Assembly (NCBI GenBank): GCA_010093605.1 | Contig: MU004188.1 | Location: 1,942,983 to 2,006,982, forward strand | Direction: 5' to 3' | DNA from: Lophium mytilinum | Lineage: Eukaryota; Ascomycota; Dothideomycetes; Mytilinidiales; Mytilinidiaceae | Length of the DNA: 64,000 nt | Position numbers and translations under genes: made by a program | In this document: in pieces, positions 43,018 to 54,738 of the stretch | Numbering within the stretch: position 1 is the stretch's first letter | Layout of the letters: every line of letters starts with the position of its first letter | The notes under the pieces: model-generated | Seen by the model: the letters and a program-made list of their open reading frames with translations, nothing else | The model's database searches: none | Told to the model about the DNA's origin: nothing

Positions 43018-44126
43018 GAAGAGTGAGCATCGAGCTTTGGTGCATAGATCGGGTGTTGAGCAACAGTGGTCGTCGCGTTGTTTTATCATGATTCTGCATG
43101 GCCTTTTTTTATGCGAGTTGTCATAGGAGTGCCTTTGGACCGTTTAGGGTTCTCAAAATTTCGGATTATTCATGGGATGAGAGGATGTTACAAGAAACGA
43201 GACCCTGGCGAGGGTAAATTGGGCTGAGACTTTCTCGAGTTCGCGTCGTGACGCAGGAAGCGGAGAGATGAATACCCCATAAACACACGCATCTCATACT
43301 CTACGCTATCAAACGGAAATACAATATCAAATCTGAAATAACGGCTGATGAACAAGGTTTCGTAGTCATCGTAGTGTTGCCCCCAGTGTTTCTTATTCGC
43401 TCCCTGGAGTCTCCTCTCAATTCTGTGAGTTCGTATCTCCCGGGACTGGGTGTGCGCAGTTCTTAAGCGAACAACGCGTCTTTTGATAGCTTTTGTACTA
43501 ATGAGTATATGCGCCATGCTTACGCACGGAAATGCACATAAGAATGATGAGTTCGGTCGGCGAGATTTTAGGAGCACATGATGCTCACGTGACGATATGA
43601 TCCTGGGCGACATTTTGTAGGAGCAGGAGGTGTCATGTATGGTACTCGGAGCACGCTTTCAGCTAATGAAATGGTAGATGTGGTGGCTCTCCGGATGAGA
43701 ATCATCTTGTTATCGGCTGGGGGGTGTTGTGGTAGGTGTAGGACGAGCTCGACCTACTTTGCGAACGGGATCGTCTTGAGAAGGTGACTAGGACCCTAGG
43801 ACCGCAGTGCTTTTTTGAGAAGGGTGATCTAGACACGCGGAAACGCTACTGGGTATCTATAAGAAGAACAGAAGAAATAGCGATGCTAGTACGAAGTATA
43901 TAGAGCTCAGCGGCGTGCCTGTGCAGGTGAGGAACTTCCATTATTTGCTTTAGCTAGGGCTCTTAATAGTGATGGAATAAAGTCTGTTCGATGCGGAATA
44001 TGTGAGAAGAAAATTGAAGAAAGGAAGCATGAAAGTTGGTGTTGTACGATCAAGGCGAAACACCCCTACCGAAAGCGTGCCACTAACTCCCTAACCAAGG
44101 TACACTTGCTGCCTTGTCCCGTCAGG
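43018..44126. other. intergenic region
   Basis: A 1.1-kb spacer. A CTAACC..GTCAG acceptor-like sequence just before 44127 hints that the ankyrin gene might have an upstream exon, but I could not find one that joins in frame. Confidence 0.35.
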
Positions 44127-45850
44127 ATGTTTCCTCCACCTCACTCGAACCTCACATGTCGCATCTCCGTTCTCCTCATCGCGCCCAATTCCAGCATTAG
44201 AGCCGTAAGGAGTATATCATGGTCTTTCGTAACCCGCGAAACATGGAACTTGAACCGCACCGAGACCGAATCGACAAGTACTTTGTTTCGGCTACTTTCC
44301 ACCGGGCTGCAGCTCCCAGGGTGCGGCTACCCTCCAATTGTAGAGGCAATTTTGCAAGGGGACGGACCTCTTATTTCCTGGCTTCTTGAGAATGGCGGAG
44401 CGACTTGGGGCGTAGTTCCTCGACGATACAACAATGGTGTCTTTGAAGTCCCTTCGATTGGAATCATCCAACATGCTATTCGATACAGTAGTTTCAACGA
44501 GTACTTAGAAAGATTACTCGATGGATTTAGTAAAGACTGGGCATTATGGCTTTCTGGGCACTGGACAGCAATCCAGTCAGCTGTATTGGATAAACAAGAA
44601 GAGGTAGGTCCCCCCTGGCTCACGACTTCCTCCCAGACGCATTGCGGCTGAAGGCGTTAATTTTGCGGTATAGGAGAGAAGAGCGCTGTGTACTACCGGC
44701 CCTACCCGGAATACTCAACATATCTAAGGAAAACAGCGACCCGCCACTGATTATCGCAGCATGTCGCAGAGACGTTGCAATGATGCAGCTTCTGCTAGCA
44801 GAAGGGGCCGACATCAACATCCGAGCTAAATCCCGGAGGGACCAAACGCCGCTACATACTCTTATCAGCAGGCGTTCGAGCAACTTAGAAGCTATGGAAC
44901 ATTTGCTCCGCGAAGGAGCAAGTGTTGATGTTCGTGATAGAAGTGGTTTAACGCCTCTGCACTGTGCAAGCGCATGCAATGATCTTCGAAGCATCCAACT
45001 CCTGGTGCGACACGGGGCCGATCTAACTGCGACTTGTCATGGTCGGTCAATGCTCTTCTTCTGCTGCGAGCAGAATGTCTTTCGCTATCTGCTCTCTGAA
45101 GGCCTAGATCTCAAGGCAAAAGACTGGTATGGATTATCCGCAATGCACTGTAGCCTTTCAAAGCCGAGCCTCCGGCGATATGTCCTCCAGAGATCCCTCA
45201 TCCAGACTCTCGACTACCACGATCCGGTCCCTCCGCTTTATTCCCACGACGAAATCGCGAAAGGTCTGGTGTCATCAGTTACCGTTTTTTCCAGGGCTCT
45301 AGGACAAGCAAGACTGAAGGCATTGATACCGCTCGAGCCCCTTAGTGGGCAGAGTCCGCTTTGTATCGCAGCGTCGAATCATCTCCTCGAATCCGCCGAA
45401 GCCTTGTTGTCACTTGGCGCCAACATCGACTTTGAAGGCTGCCCAGTAGGTAGCGCGCTCATGGCAGCCAACTCTAAAGGGGATCTGCAGATGGTCAAGC
45501 TTCTTGTCCGGTCGGGCGCAAAGGTCATCTATTTCATTCGACAGGACAACTTGTGGAGGAATGCGTTTGGGTATGGAGAAGAATGGCCTACGACTTCTCG
45601 ATGGTTATCAGTCAGATGCCATTTCGGACCGCTAATGCTCGAGTATGCGAGTCAGGAAGACATTCAAGATCAACGACAGACGCGTCCTTGGAGTGGGCTC
45701 GTTGGAGTAGAAATTTCGCTTGCTGGACGCCAACTCAGAAGCCCGAAGGAATCTTCGGAGAAGTACCTTGTCCGGATCAACAAGGTCAAAAGGAGTTGTC
45801 ATGGGAAGGTCATTGTAGCTGGCTGGGACCACTACAGATATCCCGACTAG
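44127..45850 (+). CDS. ankyrin-repeat protein
   Basis: Model: exons 44127-44603 and 44684-45850 (donor GTAGGT, acceptor GAAGAG), 547 aa. The true start may lie further upstream. Ankyrin repeats run from about residue 60 to 380: PPLIIAACRRDVAMMQLLLAEGADIN, QTPLHTLISRRSSNLEAMEHLL, LTPLHCASACNDLRSIQLLVRHGADL, then degenerate units and SPLCIAASNHLLESAEALLS. The protein likely acts as a soluble binding scaffold; no catalytic domain is seen. The last 110 residues (from WRNAFGYGEEW) are non-repeat and unrecognised. Filamentous fungi carry many such lineage-specific ankyrin genes. The intron boundary is chosen because only it joins both frames in phase. Confidence 0.7.
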
Positions 45851-47559
45851 ATGTGAAGCCGTTTTCGGTAGTAGTGAATACATGTATTCTGAACTTAAAT
45901 TTGTCTTCCTGTCGTTATTTTGCCCTAGAGTTCTTTGACCCAATGCTCCTTGACCTATTCTAACCTCTGCATCATGTGACAGTCACCTTTTCTTCTCCCT
46001 TCCTCAGCAATCACGAATGATCTCGTGACCTCTCCTACATTCCTCACCAAAGTCATGTGTTCCGCACGTGCTTTAGATTATCTTCGAGTATATAAATCTC
46101 TCCGGCCTCCGCTCAGGACTTTTTCCCTTGATCAGGGAAGTCGGATGCTTGGTTAAGACAGTAACACCGCTGCCCCCATGGAGTGGGCGGTTGAACAGTG
46201 GGTTCAAGGGAATCAAAGAGGGCGTAAGAATGCCTCATGGTAAAGTCTGGTGTCGCGGTTGGATCATCTCAAGTTCAACAAGGCAAATGGAGTGGCGGAG
46301 TCGGAGTAAAACGGTGTTAGGAGCTTCGATATGGTGGGCAACAGCGATAGTTGGTAATGACGGGTAGCCTTTCCGGCTGTTAGTGATGTGTAGATTTTGA
46401 GGGTTGTCGTAGTGAGCATATCTAAGACGTAGGGGTGGATGGAAGAAATATGTAGTAAGAGCGGCAGTTTCTAGGGTCTGACGAGGATCTTGGAAGTGAA
46501 CGCCCCATGGCCCTTTCCATCTCTTCTATTGCGCATCTGAAAAGTTATCAGATCTAGTCTCGTCCTGATAGTAGGCTCACGATGACCTTGGTCGAGTCTC
46601 GTGACATCTTAGCTCTTCGACTCGTCGCAGAACAACCCATGTCTCGTGCCACAGCGACTATCCCTCCAGCCTTAGTGAGGTCACATCCTTATCTCGTGCT
46701 CTGCTTTTTCTATCCACTATATAAAGCCCCCACCTTCGTCCTAGACTTCTTTCTCATGGACAGGGAACAAGGTCTGGCGTTGTTGTTCAAACACTGAAAT
46801 CAATCTGATATTATGGAGGGAGTACTTTTTTCGGGAGTCCAAAATCCTCCTGCCCACCAGTTTGATGGTGGGTTTGCGCCTTGTTGTTGGAATAGCCAGT
46901 GGTTGCAGGGGGGTTGTTATATGGCTGAAATGGTGACGAGCAGCTTTGTTTCCTGCTGATCATAAAGATTAGGTTAGTTTCTTCCTAGTTAGTAGCAAAA
47001 GCTGTCGGTGAAGCCGATCCTCAACTTGAAGAGTGAAAGCGCGGATTTTCGGGGTCCTGGTTGCCATATATTTGAAGCGTATCGCATTGTCAGACGGATA
47101 GGTAGATTTGACGCAACTAGATGGCCATATGTTACATCCCGTCGACGACTTTAAGGACACACATTTCGAGCGCGTTATCAAGTCCTCGTAGTTATGCATT
47201 TTCTCATGATTTTCAGATGATCTTGCTGCATTTCGAAGACAAGAGCCCGGAAACAATATGAGGCACGGATTAACGTGATCAGGCAAGTTCAACGGTTGTT
47301 CCTGTTGGCTATCTTGATCGATTCGGAAGAGACAGACAAGAGACAGTGAAAACGCTGAAGTATTGAGGTTGAAAACGGCTCGGAAGGAACCATCGGACGC
47401 TGGGAATAAGACGGGCTTGCGGCATACTTGCTTGGACAATAGGAAATGACAGAACACGACAGATGCACGAAACGGATCGACATGCCTGGTAATCCCAGAG
47501 TTCAAAATAGGACATAGAACGTTGAACGCTTTTAGTAGCTGAAATCACGCCAGTTCGGC
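45851..47559. other. intergenic region with two promoter-like modules
   Basis: Contains TATA elements at 46089 and 46718 without a recognised gene downstream. The minus frame 46969-47505 has no recognised domain. The SDR 3' end is at the right border. Confidence 0.4.
46063..46096 (+). promoter_or_regulatory. orphan promoter-like module
   Basis: GCACGTGC (46063-46070) precedes TATATAAA (46089-46096), followed by TCTCTCCGGCCTCCGCTC. A second, weaker module lies at 46718-46725 (TATATAAA, with TCTCGTGC 27 bp upstream). Confidence 0.45.
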
Positions 47560-48364
47560 TCAACAAGCAAACCCACCATCGACAGGAATACAAGCACCAG
47601 TCGTGTATAGACTTTCCGGACCGAGAAGATACCCTACCATTGCGGCGATCTCCTCAGGCTTGCCTGCCCTCGCAAGGGGCGGTCCTGGGAGTGCAGGGCC
47701 CTTCATGACCTCCACTAGCATTGGCGTTTCAATCGGGCCGCTGTTCCAATATCAGCATTTCTCAACCCTAGCGGAATCACAGATCCACTTACGGGCACAC
47801 AGCATTGACTCTAATGCGCCTTCCAGCAGCCTCCAATGCCGCACACTTCGTCAACCCAATAACCGCATGCTTGCTCGTAACATAGGGCGCCAGCATTACC
47901 GACGCTTTCAAGCCGGCCACACTAGATGTGTTCACGATACTGCCTCCTTCGACGAGAACCTTCAATTCGGCACGCAGACATCGCATTACTCCTCCAACGT
48001 TAATATTCATCAAACGGTCCCAGTCTTGATCTTCGATCGCGTCTATATTGCCCCACTTCCCCATGATTCCAGCGTTGTTGACGGCACCGTAGAGCTCACC
48101 AAAGGTGGATACGGTGCTAGTGATCCAAGAGTCTACCTCGCTAGAGGAACAGACATTGACGACGGTGGAAGTGATTTGAGAGTCGGGAAAGTCGCGCTGG
48201 AGGTCTTTGACGCTGGCCTCGAGTTGCTCACGTTCGACGTCAGCTAGAGCGAGATTTGCGCCGCGTTCGGCGAGGTAGCGGGCGATGGCGAGACCGATTC
48301 CACGGGCGGCGCCGGTGATTGCAATAACTTTCTTCGCGAAGGGAAGTGCCGAGGGAGGTGCCAT
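47560..48364 (-). CDS. short-chain dehydrogenase/reductase
   Basis: Exons 48364-47793 and 47740-47560 (GTAAGT..ACAG) give 250 aa, the classical SDR length. Visible motifs in order: cofactor-binding TGAARGIG (residues about 17-24), NNAG (about 94), catalytic Ser in NTSSVAG, YVTSK (YxxxK), then PGPIETPM and the C-terminal DGGFAC. An Asp at the end of the second strand (LADVE) suggests NAD(H) rather than NADP(H). The substrate is unknown; close family members oxidise or reduce secondary alcohols and ketones, including fungal metabolites. There is no secretion signal, so it should be cytosolic. It is divergent from the uL1 gene with about 650 bp between starts. Confidence 0.93.
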
Positions 48365-49014
48365 CGCAGTCGCTGGTATGGATATTTGTATTAGACTATC
48401 TATTCTTGGATTTTAGATGCCACGATTATGGAAGATCAGAATTAGCTCCACAACTGAAATGCTGGTAGAATAATATAAGGTGCAGGAGCTTATTAGATGC
48501 TGGGGGTGGTCTGGCTATCACAATCAAGTTTCATGACAGGACTCTAAAGACACTCGGGACCATGAGGTGGGGTGATTTTCTAATTGTCTTTCTATGATTC
48601 GAGTCGCCCTTCTACAGTCGTTCTAGCGCAACGAAAGGCAGAGCATGACTGTGGCTTGGCTGAATAATATGGTCGGTAGTCCATATCTGGTGATCTATCC
48701 AAGGGCTGCGAAGACGCGGCATTGCTGATTTCGAGACGGTGGAGTCGATCATATATTTTCCAAGATTGGTTGTCTTCTGCTACTTTCTCCTCTGCATAAT
48801 CAGTGTGATGACATCCGTGTTGCAAGGAGATGATTCTTGTGAAGTTGTGAAGTTCGAGATGGGGAAAACTCTTGGCAGCGCTAGGCCCAATCGAAGCTAG
48901 CACTTTTGGACCTCCCACAAATCTTCTGGCGAGGCGGCCATCCCACCATCAAACCCCATCGCCACTGTTCACCAAAAGAATTACCAGCATTCTCTTGGGA
49001 GACAATCAGTCAAC
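48365..49014. other. shared divergent promoter region (SDR / RPL1)
   Basis: This 650-bp spacer has no gene. The stretch before 49015 (CCCATCGCCACTGTTCACC) is the leader of the ribosomal protein gene. Confidence 0.45.
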
Positions 49015-49954
49015 ATGTCGAAAATCACAGTGGCCGGCGTTCGTTCCAACGTCAAGGGTGGGTTTTATCCAGCAGCGCGCAGATGAGGGCAGCCGCCGAC
49101 AGTAACGATTTGCAGAGCTCCTTGAGTACTCCAACGAGACCAAGAAGAGGAACTTTTTGGTACGTCTCCATATCCGACCGTTCCATCAAGTGGATGCTAA
49201 CAATGCGCAGGAAACCGTTGAACTCCGTAAGCCTTCCTCCCGCTATTGTCGCGACACTCGCCACCGAGATATATACTGAGACGATGCAGAAATCGGCCTC
49301 AAGAACTACGACCCCCAGCGTGACAAGCGTTTCAGCGGAACCGTCAGACTCCCCAGCGTTCCCCGCCCGCGCATGTCCGTCTGCGTCCTGGGTGACCAGC
49401 ATGACATCGATCGTGCTAAGCATCACGGCGTGGACGCCATGTCCTCGGACGACTTGAAGAAGCTGAACAAGAACAAGAAGCTCATCAAGAGTGAGTTGGA
49501 GACAATGGCGCAATTTGGATACTCTGCTAATATTGAGTTCAGAGCTTGCGCGCAAGTACGATGCCTTCATCTCCTCGGACACCCTCATCAAGCAGATCCC
49601 TCGTCTCTTGGGCCCCGGTCTTTCCAAGGGTCAGTCCTACTCCCCATCTCTAAACTCAGCATAGGAATGTCCTTACTGATATTCTGCGCAGCTGGTAAAT
49701 TCCCGGCTCCGGTCTCCCACGCCGAAGATCTTGCCAACAAGATCACAGAGGTCAAGTCGACCATCAAGTTCCAGCTGAAGAAGGTGCTGTGCATGGGTGT
49801 CGCTATCGGAAACGTTGGCATGACCGAGGACGAGCTGATTGGTAACATCATGTTGGCCATCAACTACCTCGTGTCGCTGCTGAAGAAGGGCTGGCAGAAT
49901 GTTGGAAGCTTGACCATCAAGGCTTCCATGTCGCCGCCCAAGCGGTTGTACTAG
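49015..49954 (+). CDS. RPL1: 60S ribosomal protein uL1 (L1/L10a)
   Basis: Six exons: 49015-49057, 49116-49159, 49211-49226, 49290-49490, 49543-49629 and 49692-49954, total 217 aa, the exact length of Rpl1. Exon 3 is a 16-nt microexon. All phases match. The protein begins [20 protein letters not shown] and contains [20 protein letters not shown] and the conserved [14 protein letters not shown]. It ends [10 protein letters not shown]. uL1 forms the flexible L1 stalk of the 60S subunit and helps move deacylated tRNA out of the E site. Many introns near the 5' end are normal for ribosomal protein genes in filamentous fungi. Confidence 0.97.
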
Positions 49955-50756
49955 ATACTGGGCGTGTATTTAGTTGCTCAGAAGCAGTTGAGGGGGCGGA
50001 CTGCAAGGTTTTGCAGAACTGAGATGCGTGGGCCATGAGCTCCATCTCGAGCGACAACATAGCTGAAATTCAAACGACTGCATAGTCACAATGACAGCAA
50101 AATCACTCTAAATGCTTTCTGCGCCCTGAACATTGAATGTGATGCAATATGCCATGATGGTTTGCTTCCCTCGACAGCCTCTAAGGCCAAAAACCTTGAG
50201 CCAGGGCTTTTGCGGCGCGCAACGGTGGCCTCGCAAACTTTTCCGAGGTGGAAATTCTCCAAGCAATCATTTCAGCAGTGTTGGTCCACATTCCACACCT
50301 CCAACAGTATCCCGCATGTTCTAAGCTGATTCAAAACCTGGGTGTCACAAATAGTATGTAGCGGCCATCCCACAACTCCAATCCATCTTTTCACGGACGA
50401 TGCAGCTGGTAGGAAGACGAGCGCCTGGGGTCTTTTCTTCGAGGCCGGGAACGGAAGGAGATCCATGGAAAGCGTGGAAGACCCTCAGCAAGCCGCATAG
50501 CGGAGCCTCGTGTAAGATTTAGAAAAATCCTAACTGATGATGAGGAAGGAAGAGGGCCGCGGGTCGACGAGCTTTTTGTAGCGGAGGGCAGCCCGGGCCG
50601 GCAGTGCAGCCGGCGCTAGCGCGAGACGGCATAGTGGCATAAATCGGCCCCTCGTTGTTTGCGCGCCCAAGCTTCTATCTGAGTCAATTGAGCGGCTTCG
50701 GGTTCTACAACTAATTTTACAGTACATTTGTTGGCGACAAACTGTACACCGGTGTC
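49955..50756. other. intergenic region upstream of TRP4
   Basis: An 800-bp spacer without a gene. It contains CCGGGCCGGC and GCGCGC-rich stretches near 50,590 and a pyrimidine-containing leader before the TRP4 ATG. A TGAGTCA-like Gcn4/CpcA site appears as CTGAGTCAATTG at about 50,679, fitting amino-acid control. Confidence 0.45.
50680..50686. promoter_or_regulatory. TGAGTCA site, probable Gcn4/CpcA element
   Basis: The sequence TGAGTCA, the consensus site of the general amino-acid control activator, lies about 70 bp before the TRP4 start codon. By established knowledge, tryptophan synthesis genes in fungi are regulated by Gcn4/CpcA. Confidence 0.6.
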
Positions 50757-52037
50757 ATGTCTGTTGAAAAGAAAACGTACATCGACATCAAGCCGCTTTT
50801 AACGGGCCTCTGGCATGAATCATCCAATGCTCCTCCATCCGCCTCAGACATTGCAGCCGCCATTGCGCTCATATTCACTAATGACCTCTCCGACGTGCAG
50901 ACAGGCGCGCTCCTAACCGCCCTCCACTTTACGGACCGCGACCGCGAAGCCGATGTTCTTACAAAATGCGCCGAGTCCATGCGCAACGCGGCCCTTCCTA
51001 CCGATATTGAGGCATTGAAGACCGTAATAGACAAACGCGGGCGGCACGAAGGTACATATCAAGGTGGGCTGGTACGGTATGCCTTTGAATCCCAAATCTG
51101 AAGGATCCCAGCGGGCTAACATCAATTCTCGCAGTGTGACATAGTAGGAACGGGCGGTGACTCGCACCACACGTTCAACATCTCCACCACGTCCTCCATC
51201 CTTGCCTCCTCTCTCCTCCTCATCGCCAAACACGGCAATGTAGCCTCGACATCCAAATCAGGCTCTGCCAACCTCCTAGAGAACGCCATACCGCTGGCCC
51301 CCAAGATCCGCAATGTGACTCCCGAAACCCTCGCAGACATCTACGCCACTACAAACTACTCCTTCCTCTTCGCGCAGGTCTTCCACCCTGGCGCGAAGCA
51401 TGCTGCAGACATCCGCAGACAGCTCGGCTGGCGCACCATATTCAACCTTCTCGGCCCACTCGCCAATCCTCTACACCCGCTCGTAGAAGCCCGCGTCATC
51501 GGCGTCGCACGACGAGAAATCGGCCCCGTCTTCGCCGAATCGCTGCGACAAAGCGGCGCTAAAAAGGCTCTTATCATCTGTGGCGACGAAGAGCTCGACG
51601 AGCTGAGCTGTGCGGGCCCCACGCATTGCTGGCAACTCGCCGTACCGCCCGGCGCAAGCGAGGCTGAAATCACCAACTTTACCCTCACTCCAGAGGACTT
51701 TGGGCTGCCACGGCATCCGTTATCGGAGGTCTCGCCTGGGAAGGAACCTGCAGAGAATGCGGCGATTCTGATGTCTATCCTGAAGGGGGAAAGGCCCAAG
51801 GATGATCCTATTGTGCACTTCGTCCTTATCAACACAGCTGCGCTGTTTGTCGTCTCTGGGGTATGTGAGGCGGAGACGTCGAATATGGGCCCTGGAGACG
51901 ATGGGAAGGTAATCACGGAACGCGGGCCAGCTGGTGGACGCTGGAAGGAGGGTGTGAGGAGGGCGAGATGGGCGATTAGCAGTGGTGCCGCGCTTAAGGA
52001 GTGGGAAGGGTTCGTAGAGGTAACGAATAGAGTATGA
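50757..52037 (+). CDS. TRP4: anthranilate phosphoribosyltransferase
   Basis: Exons 50757-51071 and 51135-52037 (GTACGG..CGCAG) give 405 aa. It transfers phosphoribose from PRPP to anthranilate, the second step of tryptophan synthesis, in the cytosol. The glycine-rich PRPP loop is CDIVGTGGDSHHTFNIST, rebuilt across the intron. KHGNVASTSKSGSANLLE binds anthranilate, and the conserved FAQVFHPGAKHAADIRRQLG and FNLLGPLANP follow. ALIICGDEELDELSCAGPT closes the catalytic core. In fungi this enzyme is a separate protein (Trp4), unlike the bacterial fusions. The TGAGTCA site upstream fits general amino-acid control. The C-terminus ends in WKEGVRRARWAISSGAALKEW. Confidence 0.97.
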
Positions 52038-52320
52038 GTGGTTTGCTCCTTCATATGAAATGAGTAGAAGTTCCTCTTTGTCGCCGTCACATGTGTGTTC
52101 CAAGATTTCATAGAAGATCGGGTTCATACCAACACACCGCCATATTTTCTACCGCCTACTCTCACTTGGCCGGTTGTTAGGCTCCCAATCCAGAGGTCGT
52201 GTCTTACAAGCAAGAAACCTCCAACAGAGTAACAGCTTTTAACCCCTCAGAAAGGCACTCGCACCCGCCCTGCCTCTGCCTTATAGTCGCTGGTATGACG
52301 CTAGAAGGAAGACACTCCAC

Positions 52321-53960
52321 CTAATCCAACTCCTCAACCTCCGCCTCCGCCTCCGCATCCGCAGCCTCCCTCTCAACCTTACGCTGAGCATCCCGACACG
52401 CCCGCTTATGCTGCGCCCAATCCGCCCGCTGGCACGCCGGACTACAATAGAAGCGCCTATTGCATCCCGTGCACGCCCGGAGCTGGCCGGCTACATTGCA
52501 AACGGGGCAGCGGGGCGGAGGGCGGGACTCGTCTACCTTAGGCCTAAGACGGGCGACCATTTCTGCATACGTCTCTGGGGGAGCATTTCGATCAGGGCGC
52601 TGATTCTCCTTATTCCTGTCCCCTGCGCGGTTGGGTCGTTGTACAGGCGCTGTACCTATCGTCGTCAGTATCCCCGATAATTTTAAAACCCTCACTAGTC
52701 CGCAACTTACCACCACGCCCAAAATCAACCGCCCCTCGTCTACCATCAGCAACACCCCGACGCTCCCGAAGCCCCCTCCCAACCCCCTCTTCTCCTAGTA
52801 ACTCATCTACAAGCACATCTCGCAGGACTTCTTTCGCTATGTCTCCTACCATCGCCGCGTGTAATTCGCCATTCGGCTTCCCTTTCCAGCTCTCTTTCAG
52901 CGCCTCGTACCCGAGCCCCTCGATCACCCGACCCAGCCGCAGCTCGGCGAACTCGCGCGCTTCGGCGCGCGTGAGCGAGGTCGTGTCGAAGCCTTCTGGG
53001 GGTGGGCCGTCGCGCGTGATGCCGGCGAGGCGGGAAGAGGCGCGGAGGTCGATGGTTTCGGGGATGGGGGCGGTGTTGTAGGGGGGTTGGGAGCGAGGGC
53101 CAGGGGAGCGGGTGTCGGTGTTGCAGGCGAGGCAGATGCCGGCGAATTGGGTGGGGTGGACGCAGGGAGCTTGTGCCGTGGAGTGAGATGTTTCTTCCGT
53201 GTGGTGAGAGGGTGGAGGGGAGGTGGTGCGGGCTTGGTGAGGGGTTGGGACGAAATCAGGGAGGCCGTCGTCGTCGTCGTCGTTGGTGCAGTCGTTATAG
53301 GCAGCAGTCCAGTCGCGACTTCTGTAGGCGGGTGGACGATTGGCGGTTTGGGGTGTGGGTGTGTTGGCTGTGAGGGTGGGAGATGGCACGGCTTCGCCGC
53401 AGTCAGCGCAGAGGTTGGCGAATGTGGTTTTGTGGGCGCAAGGTGCTCCGTTTTCTTCTTTCTTTGAGATAGACTCCGCCGGTTTGTTGGCGGAGAAGCT
53501 GGCGTTGCGAGCTGTAGGTCTGTCGGGTTTCATGTTCATGCCGCAGTCGGCGCATAGGCCGGCAAATGTGATTTTGTGGGTGCAGGGACCCTCTTCTTCC
53601 TCTCTTTTGGAGATAGAATCCTTGGATTTATTGTCGGAGAAGATTGGATCGTGGGTTGGATATCTGTTGGGCTCTATCTCCTTACCGCAGTCGGCGCAGA
53701 GGCCCGCGAATTGACACTCGTGGGTGCAAGGACCCTCTTCTTCCTCGGGGACAGGCCGATGACCATTACGCGCAACGGGGTGGGGGACTAGGGACGTCAT
53801 GTGCTTGCCGCAGTGGACGCAAAAGCCAGCCCACTGGGTCTCGTGAGTGCACTGGGCATCCTCCGCTAGGGCTCTATTGATTCTGTGTTTTTGTTAGCGT
53901 ATTTAGGAGGAAGGATGCGAGTACTTTTGCTTACGCCTCGGTAAGTTGGGCCCTGGACAT
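52321..53960 (-). CDS. protein with five CHCC zinc knuckles and a MYND finger
   Basis: Exons 53960-53935, 53873-52711 and 52655-52321 give 507 aa, all in phase. The N-terminal half has five copies of CxHx5[FW]Ax[FIL]Cx2C: C17-H19-C27-C30 (CTHETQWAGFCVHCG), C58-H60-C68-C71, C106-H108-C116-C119, C154-H156-C164-C167 and C246-H248-C256-C259. This motif resembles the single CxH...GLCxxCG knuckle near the N-terminus of Fcp1-type CTD phosphatases, but no phosphatase motif (DxDxT) is present here. A disordered middle follows, and the C-terminus is a MYND finger (CPVCNVAGQLRACTGCNRRF, then YCSPACQRADWAQHKRAC) of about residues 457-495. MYND fingers bind proline-rich peptides. The combination is unfamiliar to me; the function is unknown. 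Confidence 0.82.
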
Positions 53961-54738
53961 TGTTGTGGTTGTTGGTGAGAGATTGACTTCGAGGATTGGG
54001 GTCGTAAAAAGTAGATTGACTCGTGTGAGTGGGAAGTTGAACAGTCGGTCGGTACTGTGGAACCTGTGAGCGAAAGAAAGCATTGACGGCCGTCATCGAC
54101 TCCTGCAGTCTTTTCACCATCTCCCCTCCCCACAACCACTGATCACATGGCTACTATCTCGTGACATTCGTATCTCTCATGCTACATTACTTTCTCCTGG
54201 AATAGCTATACGCTACAGAAGTACAGCTCAAAGCAAGATGCTTCTTCCCCCCTCACGCTTTCTAAGTCTCCCACACGCCTAAAACGGAAGTCAACACCCT
54301 AGTAGGCTCATGGAGCCTACGGCTTGGATTTGGAGGACGCGGCAGCGGCGAATTGTTCGAATCTGGCATCAGAAACGGTCTACTATTCCTCAAGCACTAC
54401 TAACCTGAATCAGAACTTATCCCAAGACAAACATATACGCTCCTCTTCCGCTAATCAATAGCCTAATCACATACCTCGATGCAGATAATTCACCACTATT
54501 GTTCTAGCGCTAGATGTGACGGGCTGAGATTCCCAAGAGAGACTACAATGAAAAGAATCACGACGATGCAAGCAGAGGAGAGAAGAGCTTGGAAAGCTGA
54601 GAACCATGCTAATGCATAGGGCTGCAGTAGCCATTGAAGACACACCTTCGTACAAGGAGTGCACACTACAAGCTACGATGCACGCATCGCAAGAAAGAAT
54701 GGGTATCTTAGGAAATATCAAGAAAGCAGAAACCTAGC
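53961..54738. other. intergenic region between two minus-strand genes
   Basis: A 778-bp spacer with short frames only. It should hold the promoter of the zinc-knuckle gene on its left and the terminator of the oxidase gene on its right. Confidence 0.4.

Noticed and set aside
43188-43613. Minus-strand frame of 141 codons with a good ATG context.
   Set aside because: No domain, no neighbour support and no splice partner; kept only as a weak possibility.
46969-47505. Minus-strand frame of 178 codons next to the SDR gene.
   Set aside because: It starts at a non-ATG-like position in the SDR 3' flank, is low in motif content and probably reflects chance.
49373-49954. A 193-codon frame inside the uL1 gene.
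   Set aside because: It reads through introns of the uL1 gene; the spliced model matches the exact family length.
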